Assembly (NCBI GenBank): GCA_019649035.1
Contig: BMAT01013852.1
Span: 47,958-71,009 of the forward strand
Length of the DNA stretch: 23,052 nucleotides
Direction of reading: 5' to 3'
Source: Elysia marginata
Taxonomy: Eukaryota; Mollusca; Gastropoda; Plakobranchidae
Below the pieces are notes generated by a model. That model did no database searches, was not told the DNA's origin, and was given only the letters and a program-made list of their open reading frames with translations. Shown here piece after piece: positions 8,524-19,846 of the stretch; within the stretch, counting starts at the first letter, position 1; every line of letters starts with the position of its first letter. A program made the translations under genes and the position numbers.

Positions 8524-10690
8524 TGTAAATAGAATATATTTAGCTTGAGGCTTATGACTTGCTTTACTCTCTTTTCCCCCTACAAATAGGAAGGGAGGAG
8601 TCATATCAGAAAAATCAGTACATTTCAATGGAAATTTGGGACATAATGATGTAAAAACTGTCATACAAACACATAGCGCTAAAATCTGAACCGTACAAAT
8701 AAACAGGCCTGTTTACAACAAAAAGTATGAAAATAAAAAAAATACTTCAGCAACATTTTTGACAGCAGTATTGAGGAGATAAAAAAGGAATAAAATAAAA
8801 GATAGAGAGAAGGAAAAAAGACGTGGAAAAGGTAAGTTTTTATTCATCTCAACTTCAACACAGTAGCACCAACAGAAAAACTTGAATATAATAAATGAAT
8901 GTAAACAGTCCATGAAAAGAATTTATATAATCTTAAAACTGTGCCATACCATTCAAATAATTCAGAAATTATTAAGTTTTTTAAACTACAAAATTCAAGC
9001 TTTAGGTACCTCTTATGATGAGAAGTTAAAAACTCAGTGATGATCTGACTCACTGTTAAAGACTCAAGAGGCCATTTTGAACCACAACAACAAATCTCTA
9101 AATGTAAAAAAACCACGGAGACCCCATGGCCCACTCAATACATTTAGTTGATTAACTAGATGGCCACATAGGCTGGCAAAAACGCAGTACAAAGTAAATC
9201 CCACAGGTGTACAAAATTATGGAAAATCACATATTAAATTCTATAGCATAATAAAAAAACTCAGCCAAGTCCCTAGGCGAGTGTATCTCTTGGGGCTGAT
9301 GTATAAAGTAGTAAAATAAATACTCTTTATGATAATTCACATCGCCTCATAGCCATAATCAAGTAGGCTTTACTGTCTCACAAGGAACGAACCTGAATTA
9401 TTAATTTGGAAGTAGTTTTACCGGGAATGTCAAATCTCAACCAACCAGCCCTGGCTGATAGACACACTGTGCCAACATAAAACTTTCGCTTGACTAAGAA
9501 AACACACAAACGTTCACCCACAATCGCTCAAGTCTGGACTCAGAATCCAAACTTGAAGAGACAGTCAAACTCATCAAATCGGCTCAAACATACCAACACA
9601 ACTGTTTCTCTCGTAACAGTACCATAACCTAAAAGCTGCAAGAAGTAGAAATAGGTTATGTTTGGACTGAAATTTTAAACTGCATAATCATTTGAGATTT
9701 AGAACGCAAATAGAGATGAAATAAAATGAATACATCATTTATGCCTTAAAATTTGGCTAATAAAAGCTAAGGTAAAAAAAATGCACAGAAAAAAAAAACA
9801 ACTAAAAAAACAATATCATCAGCAGTGCCCTTTTTTTTTCTTGTTTTAGCTACGTCAAATCATTTTAAAGTACTTTTTTGACTATTAAAGGAACTTTATA
9901 AGAGCTATATTATCACAGCTAAAAATTTATAACAGCAAAGCTCCCCTTTCCAACACCTACTCTCATGAACAAAAAAAAACAGCAACAAAAAACCCAGCTG
10001 GTTGAAACATAAAAAGACGGAAGTGCTTCAAAATGAAGATCCAAGACTTTGTCTCTGACACCTACAAAAAAATCAAAGCACCCGTCTTTTGCTGTTTAAC
10101 CAGATGTTGAACGAAATAATTATCTTTGGAGTTTTCCAAAGGGAAAAAAGAAAGGAAAAAGAAAGACAAGCAAATAATTTCAACTATGTATTATGAGAAT
10201 ATGCATACATTTGAAAGTTGTAATAAACTGGTCTGCTTGTTTACATGGCATTTTTTGTTAGTATAAAACCACTTAGAAAAAATTTGAACTCAAGTTATGT
10301 TTCCCATTTGGCATGCAAAGATGATCTTCATCTTACATAATTTCATTGAAAAATTAACTAATTGAGATATTCCTGAAAGAAGAAAAAATGCATTACATGC
10401 TGTCCCAAATATTTTACTTTAAAAAGCAAATACATTGGAAAAAGAAAATCTTTCCTCATAACCCCACTTTACCCAACACCATTAAAGATTTTAAGCATTC
10501 TTTTTTAATTTTTCTATTTGTGCAAAGAAAATGCAGAAAATTTCTAGGGACGAAGTTGGATAAGTAATGATTAGGATGCTGCTCCCATCATTTTCAAGGA
10601 GAAAATAAAAGTGTGAGCAGACATTTTTAGAAAAACTCACCTTTATTGTCTAAGTTTCTACTAAGGACACTCTATGTCATCTTTATGATA
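8524..10690. other. Spacer or possible long 3' UTR side of the ELMOD gene
   Basis: No coding region is supported. Open frames on the - strand at 8473-8664, 8713-8913 and 8844-9134 are not similar to anything I recognise. The 9260-9620 part is less AT-rich than its surroundings, but its frames are short. A hairpin at 9998-10103 is listed separately. Confidence 0.45.
9998..10103. repeat. Imperfect hairpin with about 30-bp arms
   Basis: The left arm 9998-10028 (CTGGTTGAAACATAAAAAGA onward) pairs with the right arm 10075-10103, whose reverse complement starts CTGGTTAAACAGCAAAAGAC. There are a few mismatches and bulges, and a loop of about 46 nt. It could be the fold of a non-coding RNA, a small transposon remnant, or a chance palindrome in AT-rich DNA. 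Confidence 0.5.
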
Positions 10691-10692
10691 TG

Positions 10693-11136
10693 TAGTGGAA
10701 ACCTCCAAAACCGAAGTCTGATAATCCAAATTTCTCATAAATAAAAGTTTTCTACATGTGAGGTTACTCTTCCCTCTTTGCCTTTCTTAGATTTGAACTC
10801 ATAATTAAAAGTTCATTTCTCTTAATTCAAAGCCTATATCAACACCTACAAAAAGTTTTCCCTCTAATCCCTAGCAGTTTAACTTCTACAAAGCCTGAAA
10901 GTTTTGTGATAAACACTTGCTGCACAAAATTCCTATCCTATAACCTAAACAGAGGTATCTATGACCCATGGAATAAGTTTGTTTTGCATTGCTTAAGGTT
11001 GAAGTGAGAGAGTAAAGTGCTATAAAACTGAGAAGTAGCTAAGTAAATGAATATGGTCCTGTGAGTATAATTCAAATTCTCTTAGTTCAAAGCTTTTCTT
11101 CATTCCCAAGAGATTTGAATCATCAGGTTTCCACTG
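10693..11136. mobile_element. 444-bp TIR element, second pogo-like MITE family
   Basis: The left end TAGTGGAAACCT (10693-10704) and the reverse complement of the right end (CAGTGGAAACCT, 11125-11136) match in 11 of 12 bases. The right end is followed by TA. Inward, GATAATCCAAATTTCTC on the left resembles GATGATTCAAATCTCTT on the right arm. The terminal CAGTGGAA is shared with the 180-bp element at 8342-8521, but the interiors differ. No transposase frame is present. Confidence 0.7.
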
Positions 11137-11211
11137 TATGAAATTTCATAATTCAATTTTACTAGGTGAGGCCTCATATTGTTTCCCGAATGCCTGAACG
11201 AAAGCTCACCT

Positions 11212-11217
11212 TTTATT
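11212..11217 (-). terminator. Candidate polyadenylation signal of the ELMOD gene
   Basis: TTTATT on the + strand reads AATAAA on the - strand, 175 nt after the ELMOD stop codon. It is plausible, but other AATAAA sites lie further downstream. Confidence 0.4.
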
Positions 11218-11391
11218 GGATTGTGTTGGCAGAATTATGTGAAATAAGGTAAAACAATTTATCTTTAAAAGAGTGAACATAATTTCTCCAATGTGTTTCT
11301 TTTTGTTTTTATCTAATCTGTAGTATGCTAATGCTATAAAATAACAACCCTAAAAATCACAAGCAATCTTTAGTACATAATTATAAAAAGC

Positions 11392-11546
11392 CTATGATTG
11401 CTGAAACTCTGATAGTAAAACAGTGTTCTCTGCATCCAGCAAGGTGTTGACTTTCTGCAGGTAGTCTTCTCTCACCCTGCCAAACTCCATTATGCTCTCG
11501 GGACGCTCTGCAAACCAGAACTGCGCAAAGCCATGAAATATGTGAC
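11392..11546 (-). CDS. ELMOD1/2: ELMOD terminal coding exon
   Basis: The exon begins after CCATGGACCAG, with GT completing the glycine codon left open by the previous exon. It encodes [28 protein letters not shown] and a tail ending LLSEFQQS, and stops at TAG 11394-11392. FW-x2-E-xPESIM and IMEF-x-RVRE are the hallmark end of the ELMO domain in ELMOD1/2. Confidence 0.93.
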
Positions 11547-14500
11547 CTGGTCCATGTAGAAAATAGAAGGGAGAAAAATGTCAACTTGGTGAAGATTTTA
11601 AATGATTATATATCAAACTAGAAAATATAGCATATACAGTTTTCATGTCCAATAGTACACCATATTTCTCAGTGGGAAGCAATTTTAGCAACTTTGACAA
11701 TCTAAGAAAGAGAAGAAACTCTGTAAATTTTCACACCACATAAAAACAAACTGACAAAAAAAATTCCTTTAGATAAAGATGAAAACCATTTAAGAGTAGT
11801 ATTATGTTTTCCTACTATTGTAACATATAAAGAAAATAAAAAAAAAATTGTGAAGATAAATTAAAATTCCTTTGATTTAAACTTAAGGCCTTACTTTTTC
11901 TTTTCAGTTATGTGAAGGAAAAAAATCAAGCAAAACAAATTTGACATTCATTGCTTATATTTTCTTCTTAGTTTTACACACTATTTAGTTGCAATGTAAG
12001 TTTTTATCAAAGGTTATTATGAAAAATTAAAGGACATGAAAAATTTATTTCAGTACCACAGCAGGTTCAGGATTCCCAACAAATCCTTGAAACTTTTAAA
12101 GATAGCATTTTGTGGAAAAAATTGAACAAATATTTCCTTGAATAAATAATTATTCCCTGTATAGCCAAATTTGAAAAAGACAAGGAAAGAAACATTTCCT
12201 TTCCCTATTGTTACTTCCTTGTTAACAAAAAATATATCAAAATCTAGACTTAAGCAATGCAGTTATTGAGAAAAATTTACAATACAGCTTTTTCTTTAAA
12301 AAAAAAAAAAAGAAGTAGATATTGGTAAAAGATTTTAAAGACAGGGAAGATATCCATTATTCTGAAATAAGACCAGCCCACAAGCTGCAGGTTTATGAAA
12401 ACTATTAGTATCAGCTTGATTGACCAACGCTCAAACTTCTCTCAAAGAATGATTGGTTTACTGTTTGTCATAGTAAAGTTTCCTGGTGAAAAAAAAGTAG
12501 AAGGGAAAAATTTCTCATTATTTCTTCTTCTCTTTCGTCATATGAATCTCCGCTCTCTTTGATCCAGGTGGCAGTCAAGGGTGCCAGCAAAAAATTTCCC
12601 CAGCCCTGAAACTGCTATTCCTACATTTTCCCATCCCTGAAAAAGTACCTCGATAAATTCTGTCAATTCTTACCTTTAAAGTTTAATCATGTTGTAAAAG
12701 TGTGCATCCATTTAGTTGCCTCTTACATTACATGCTTGGGGTTAAGCAGTGAATACCATTCTAAACCCATGGGTGCCGCTCAAATTTTCTAAAACTACAT
12801 GTAACTGAAAATCCTGTCCTTGATAAACATACATGTAATATGAAATGTGTCAATAGGGCGTTCTTATCATTGTTCAAGGTATCGATCTTGTTCAAATTGT
12901 GTGTTCATTCAGCATAAATGAAAAATAGCATCCCTTTAAATCCTTATCTATAATGATGGGAAGAATACTCAACACACCCTCTTTAAAAATGAGTTGATTG
13001 GGGTGAACTTCAAATTATTTGATGAAGCTGGATGTCATAAATTTCTTCTATCCATTGTCACCTCTGATAGTTTTCCTAAAACTTCAAGACTAAGCCCCCT
13101 TAACGAAACTGTTAATGGAGCTTTGATAAGCTTAGATCAGATTTTCAGAACTGGGATTGGGTCAGGGTGTACTCAGCTGAAATGTTGGATTGAGGGGTGA
13201 GGCCTCAGCTGATGGGCACAAAAGAAGGATAAACAGAAAGTCAAAGACACAGAGGTTAGAGGTTTCAGTATGTGAATGAAAATGAAGTTTGAAAGAGAGG
13301 GGGGAGACATACAGAGAGAGAGGGGAGAGAGACAGAGAGAGAGGGGGGGGGTCTAACTTTAGGTTTGTGAAAAGGCCTACCCAGAGATGCGTACAGGAAA
13401 GGTGCAGACAGAGAGTCAAAGACAGAGGGGTATCAGGATCGTAAAAGAAAAACTTCGTGAGAGAGAAGGAGAGAGAAAAAGAGTAATAGAGGTTTAATTT
13501 TAGGTTTATAGAAAGGCCTATCCAGAAATGCGTACAGGAGAGGGACAGAGAGGTATCAGGCATGTCAAAAAAAAAAAAAAATCAAAGTTAGAGAGAGAGA
13601 GAGAGAGAGAGAGAGAAGTAGAAGAAAAAAAAGTTTTGTAAAACTAGATCTAGAAGTCTCAGGACCCAGAGGTACCCAGAGGGGAGAGACAGACAAAAAG
13701 TCTAAGATAGAGAGGAGCATCCAGGGAAAGGGAATTTTGCCATTTTCGAAGGAGAGAGAAAGAGGGGATTTAACAAGTGAGGATATATAAATTTGAAAAG
13801 GACATCTGAGAACGATCACCAGTGATGCAAGAAGATAAAGGGCGTAGCAGAATGGAAGGGAAAAACAAGTGAGGATATAAATTTGAAAAGGACATCTGAG
13901 AACGATCACCAGCGATGCAAGAAGATAAAGGGCGCAGCAGAATGGAAGGGAAAAACAAGTGAGGATATAAATTTGAAAAGGACATCTGAGAACGATCACC
14001 AGCGATGCAAGAAGATAAAGGGCACAGCAGAATGGAAGGGAAAAAGCAGGTAAACGCGTTTTGAGACTAAAACCATGTATGAGGTTTTGTTTCAGTTTCA
14101 GTTTCCTGATTTTTTTTCTTGGAAAACAGGCTGACACTGTCCTCGCATTGGTCTTTTTTATCCACCAAAGTATGCTACATGTAAATTTATTTGTCTGTGT
14201 GTGTCTTAAACTTTGAAGAGCGAAAGGTGGCAAGTGTACAAACTAACAGTCATAACGTATGGTAATAGATACTGACTATTATCTAGAAACGTGAACTTCA
14301 AGCTTAGCTGACTGGAATTGAGATCATCGAGGCCGTCAGTTGAATGAAAAATATGCCAGATACGACGCTTGTGGATTTTTACTGTGTGCGCGCCTGCGGC
14401 TCCTAGTCCTAGAACATCATGGCTCCACGGATTTCTGTAGAAACGCTGCTTGCTTTCTTTCCTGGTAACGCTTACTTGTGTGAGTGTGAGCGACTAGGGT

Positions 14501-17500
14501 CAGACTATTATTGTTGAGCGGAAAAAAAATTGTTTACACCGTAAGCTTAGGCCTACGGCATATAAAATTGTCATCTCGGCAACTTAGGCTAGGCCTTGAA
14601 TGCCCATATTTTTTTTCTGATCTCCAGAACTGATCAACACAAAAAAAAATTATTCCCGGACGGAAATTTCCCGGAAATCTTGGCGGAAAGATCGGTAAAA
14701 TCCGAAATTCTGGGACAGCCCAGAAAACTGGCACCCTTGGTGGCAGTGCGCTGAAGGTCCCCCAGGTCACTATATAGAGTTTCTGGCTCACGTCCGCCAG
14801 GTTCGCCTAAATTTGCCTCCCGAGTGTCTCATGTGTGGTGCAGAACTGGAGCAAGTGCACGGTTGTTTGAGCCCCAGTGCCGCAAGGGCATTGCTCTTCA
14901 TTTTGTTGTAGAGGTGTGGCGAATCTTATTTTGATGTACAGGTGTTGCTTTTAGGCGGTGGAGACCTGTCCTAAGTCTGAAAATGCTGACTTGTCCGCAT
15001 TAGTAATATGGAATCTTCTTGTTAAAAAGTGGGTAGTTTAAGTTTCTCATTATTTGATAATGCTAAAAAAAATACCCCACCCATTCCAAGTAATATTAAA
15101 TTTACTATAAATTGAATGCATATTTTATGTTGACAAACGGCTGATAATTGACTTACAATAAATCCGGTGAAAATCTGTGAGGCCAGGCTTTGGTTTTTCA
15201 AAACTGTAAAAGTATGAACTAAACCTCCGTTTGTTAAGCAAGGTCACACACATCTCTGTCATGTTGATCCCCACTATTGAAAAAGAAAACCTGTAGTAAA
15301 AAAAAAATAGAAACTTTACTTAAAAAAAAAAATTCAAATTTTCACTGTTTTAGTGCCAGTACCTACAGCATGCCATAAACAAGTTTGAACTACTGAGACC
15401 CAAAAGGCAGGCAGATCTGACATTTGAAAAGTTTTCACAGATAAACTTAAAACACTAAAAGATTCATTCTGGTACATTTCATGATAAAAATGCATGAAAG
15501 AGTAAGGCATTTAATCTATACATGGGTAATAGTTTTTTTTTTTTTACAATGAGGCATACTTATCACTACACAGGTGTTAATTGGCACAAATCACTGGTTG
15601 CTTAGCAATATGGAGCACTCTGAACGTTTGTCTTCATAGATTCAAAGAGTACTTATAAGCAGATTTTCTAACTAGCCTGAATTTACACTATCATAAAACA
15701 TATACTGAAGACATTTTTAGCTAAAGCCTAAAAACTTGATCAGCAGGTTAAAACTGTGCAAGGTAAATATTACAGCTCTGAGGTTACAAACGAAAAAAGT
15801 CATCTATTGGCTTAGCCTTTGTCAGAAATGATGTAATTAACCAAAACTTGCCTGCAGCTAGGTTCATTTTATGGAAATGTTTATACAATTTACATTGAAA
15901 ATAGAGTGGGACCTTAGTAATTGAGAAATGTTGGGAGATTGATATTTTCTTCCCAACTTGCTGGATTTTCCTGATTTGCCAAAGCTATATGTCAAGTTTA
16001 CCGCATGAGAGAGACAAATAAGAAAATTAAAACAAAACAAGTAGTCTATAAATAAAGAAAAAGGAAAATCATTTACCCAAATTGAGGATGGTGTGACTGG
16101 GAAAGAACTTGCAGAGCTTGTTGTGGATAAGCCTCTGCAAAAAATCTGAAGCAGGAAAATAAGACTAAAAAATTACTTGTGAAACTAGAAAATTGAAATT
16201 TATACATGATTAAAATGTTTTTGAAGAATTATAACTGCTGCTGCAAGACAGTCAAAATGAGTCTTAAGTTGAAATTGCAAGGTAGTCAGATATTGGTCCA
16301 TAGAAAAGCTTATTTTCTCTTCTTCCAAATACAACAAACAGAAAAGCTCTATCACGCTTCTGTATAAAATTAAAGCCATTTAAAGTGGCAAGGGTTAGGA
16401 CTTGTGAAATTTCACAAAGGGGAGAAAATTGCATTTAAAGTTTAGACAACTATACAGGTTTATAGGCCTTTGCAACCATACCAAATAAAATTGAATATAC
16501 AAAAAAAGAAATTTTAACATAAATTTGATGTAAAAACTGTGTAAAAATGCAGACCTGTCACTCCTCAAAATGGAAAATTGCTATGATTGAGCTAAAAAAA
16601 ATCAGTATTCAGGGTAGAAAAAATCTGTAATGACAATGCACAAGTATCCACAAACTCTTTTGCTTTTAGTAAAAGCACCAGCACTTCGATTTTCATGTAG
16701 CCATGATAATTTAAATTAATAAAAAAAAAAAAGAACAAAAAATTTATATTATAAAAATACCACGCTCTCCGCAATAACACAGTAGACCTACCGTAAAGTA
16801 TTTTGGTACATATACTAATAACATAAGTTTCAGATTATAAAATTTTTGTTACAAAAACTGGGAAATTCACTGCTTGAAGTTTGGCTTCCTGGGTAGTAGT
16901 TCCAAAGCAGTAAAAAGCAGCATTTTGCAATAAAAATAAGAAAATCAGTATTTTCCAATATTTTTGCCAAAAAATCAATGTAAAATTGATTTAGTCTGTA
17001 TGAGTGGCAGGTCTGGAAATGACTTTACTGTCAATATTTCAAATAAAGAAAATTTTAATTCTGAACACTCACTAAGCTTTGAAAGCCTATGTCTCAAAAT
17101 TAGACCATTTGACTTATGACTCATTTGGACAGAATATGAGACAAATGTTCCCTTAAGATATGTATGTCATTCACATTCTATCCAAATAAGTCTTAAGTGC
17201 CAATGCCTAGTTTTGACATATAGGCTTTCAAAGCTTAGTGGTAGTTAAGAAATCATATTATTTTATTTCAGATATTGGCGCCAAATCCACTTCTAAACAT
17301 TTTTCACACCTACTTCATGTTGAAATTTCATGCTTTATATGCTTTATTCTAGTTGGTATGATTGCTCAGGACTTTAGATTTTTAGAGTTGTCTTAGCTTG
17401 AAACCCAATTTTCTCTCTTATCTAAAATTACACAAGTCCTAACCCTGGTGACTTCAAACGACTATAACTTCACACAGAAGCACAATAGAGCTTTACTGGT

Positions 17501-19815
17501 TGTTGTGTTTGAAAATAAGGTTTTCTGTGACTTAAGACTAATTTTGACTGGTTTTATGACTATAGTATGTGACCAAAATCCTGAAAACCCAGCTTAATTT
17601 GCCTAGTCCCATTCTGAGCTAGAGGCAACTTCTTAGTTTCAAAGTAAAAAAAAAATCAATCAAATCTCCAGACTATGAAAATTTATTAAAAGTATTGCAG
17701 AGAAATGTATTCTGTGTTTTGCATAATATTAAGGAAGTCACAGTGCTATGCTTTCTAATCAGATATAATAAAAAAAAAAAATGAAAATTTCTGATCTTTC
17801 TCTTAGCTGGGTTTTTGTGATTGAGGCCACATATATTCATTTTTAAGCTTCACATCAGCATGCAAATTATATTATTATTAATTAAGCAGTAAGCTTTAAA
17901 TGGCTAAGAACCCTGCAAATAGTTAAAAGAAAAAAAAAGAAGAAAAAACCGCAACAAATAATACCATTTTCTTAATTATAGTTTATATCTTATTCACTAT
18001 TTACAGTTTTTCTTAAACCACAATACATAAATTTTTTCTTAACAATATTGAGAACCACCTAGAGGGGTTAAAAGAAAAACATTTCTAATCTTAACCAAGA
18101 GAAATTTCAAGAGAGCAAGTTAATAAGAGGTCAATATAACAAAAAATAATTTCATATGCTACAGTTCAGAAAAAAAAAAAACAAAAACATGAAAAGCCTG
18201 GATTTAAAAAGCCATGCTACAAACTACTCACATAAGTTGATCTAGTCCTAATAGACCCATGCCTCTAAAATCTGTTGCTGGATCATCCCCTTGGAAACCA
18301 ATCTCAGTCCAATGCTGGCCTACACGACTGGGCAACACTCTGTCGGCATTGTACAAACGCCAAAGCTTCAAAGAAATAAATAGGAAGATAAAAGGAAGTA
18401 ATTGCAAACTAATAATTCAGGACCATAATTATAAATTAGCCGATCATCCACTATATCTATGGTACAAACAGTCTGAAAAGACACATTTAAGTTCTGAGAA
18501 GTATGAGCAAAATGATGTCTAATATTACTCAGCAAAGAAACCAATTTATCCATGAAGTACCTAAATCTCGATTTGTTACAGATGAACAAAATTAATATCG
18601 TGTCTGGAAAAAGGAGATTTTTCCACAATTTTGTATTAAACAAATACGGTAATCAAAAAGGTCAATGCTAATACCTTAGAGGCATAATGTTCTGCTGGTG
18701 CAGATTATGCGGGCCTGAACTTGTTCTTAATTATATCCTATTATTTAAATTTAGGTTTTAATTTTGAAACAATCAATTGTAAAAACTTAGGTATAATGTG
18801 TTAAGTTCAAAAATATAAAAAAATATTTCAAAGAAACCATGCTCGTCATCGAATCTAGATTACAATAGATCTAGATCTACAATCTCGATGAATTATTTGA
18901 AAATCGACGCAGTTCTAGAAGACTTAAAAACATAGGATCTAGATTAGGTCTAGATCTAGGCCTAACTCAGGCTTTGCAGGGCTTTTTCTTCCGTTACGTG
19001 CTCTATGTGTCATGTTCACTTCCATTTTTACGAGATAATCATAAAGGCTGAGATATGTCGTAGGAGAGGGTGATTGGAAACAATAATGTATAAAAGAAAA
19101 GAAATTTGAGAACAAACACAACAACGCAGGGAAATGCAAGAATTGATAAAGAACTTTGTTAAACTTTTACACATCCAAAAAGATAGAGAAGCAAAAGAAA
19201 ACTCATAATTAAATTTTAGGGCCTATTAAAAGTATTATTGCTGGCTTCCCAAGTTCGTTGTTGAATACAGATTAGATCTACACTTACAGTATGGATTAAG
19301 TTTCTAAAATTTGACTTAGCTCTAGAAATTAATCTACATAATGTAGGTTTTAAATCTAGATCTAGCAGATTATTAAAATCTAGAGTCTAGATGGAACCCA
19401 GCTTTTGCATGAGTATTGTTTTTGTTTTAGGCTCTGCATGGCATAGTTACTTCTATGTTATAGAAGTTGAAGACCCAGATGCTGCTTTGTGAGGATTACG
19501 AGAAAGAGAAGAAAATAGGGAAAAGTAATATATACAAAAATGCATTGAATTAAAAAGAGGATATAACAGTAGCCTTATGGGTAAAGATAAAAAGATAAAA
19601 AGAGAAGGTGATTTTATAGGGACGAGGGAGGAGAGGGGGTTGAGGACAGCTGTAGCCAGAGAGATGACTTTGAGAGAAGAAGAAAATTTATGATAAGATG
19701 AAATTGACCTGTTCAAAGTTGGACATTCAATACGCAATATGTGAGGACATGAAGAAAGGCAATGCTTGGCACAATCAAGTCTATTACTCGACCAGGTCAG
19801 GTACATCTTTACGAG

Positions 19816-19846
<31 letters not shown>

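Larger units (their letters stand above)
12576..14739. mobile_element. 2164-bp non-autonomous hAT-like transposon
   Basis: The ends are perfect 12-bp inverted repeats, CAAGGGTGCCAG at 12576-12587 and its complement CTGGCACCCTTG at 14728-14739. They are flanked by an exact 8-bp duplication GTGGCAGT. An 8-bp duplication with CA(A/G)GG-type ends is the hAT signature. No transposase, BED finger or hAT dimerisation domain is recognised, so the element is non-autonomous. Its interior is dominated by tandem repeats (decayed units at 13200-13760, three 90-bp units at 13772-14043) and a (GA)n run. The right subterminal region 14650-14705 has several CGGAAA-type motifs that could be transposase-binding sites (inference). 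Long serine/leucine-rich frames on the - strand arise from the purine-rich repeats. A short frame [14 protein letters not shown] at 14419-14517 has a good start context and no known relative. The element lies in an ELMOD intron. Confidence 0.9.

Noticed and set aside
13162..14233. Leucine/serine-rich frames of 133 and 222 codons on the - strand
   Set aside because: They arise from purine-rich tandem repeats with periods divisible by three inside the hAT-like element. No domain, signal or splice structure supports a gene.
16592..16780. Small - strand frame inside the nested TIR element as a candidate for the missing ELMOD exon
   Set aside because: The peptide is AT-driven and has none of the ELMO-domain residues expected.
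17590..17665. Short - strand open stretch (peptide with [10 protein letters not shown]) as the missing ELMOD exon
   Set aside because: The stretch hits a stop, lacks the YSYAIVGIN-type core, and has no suitable donor.
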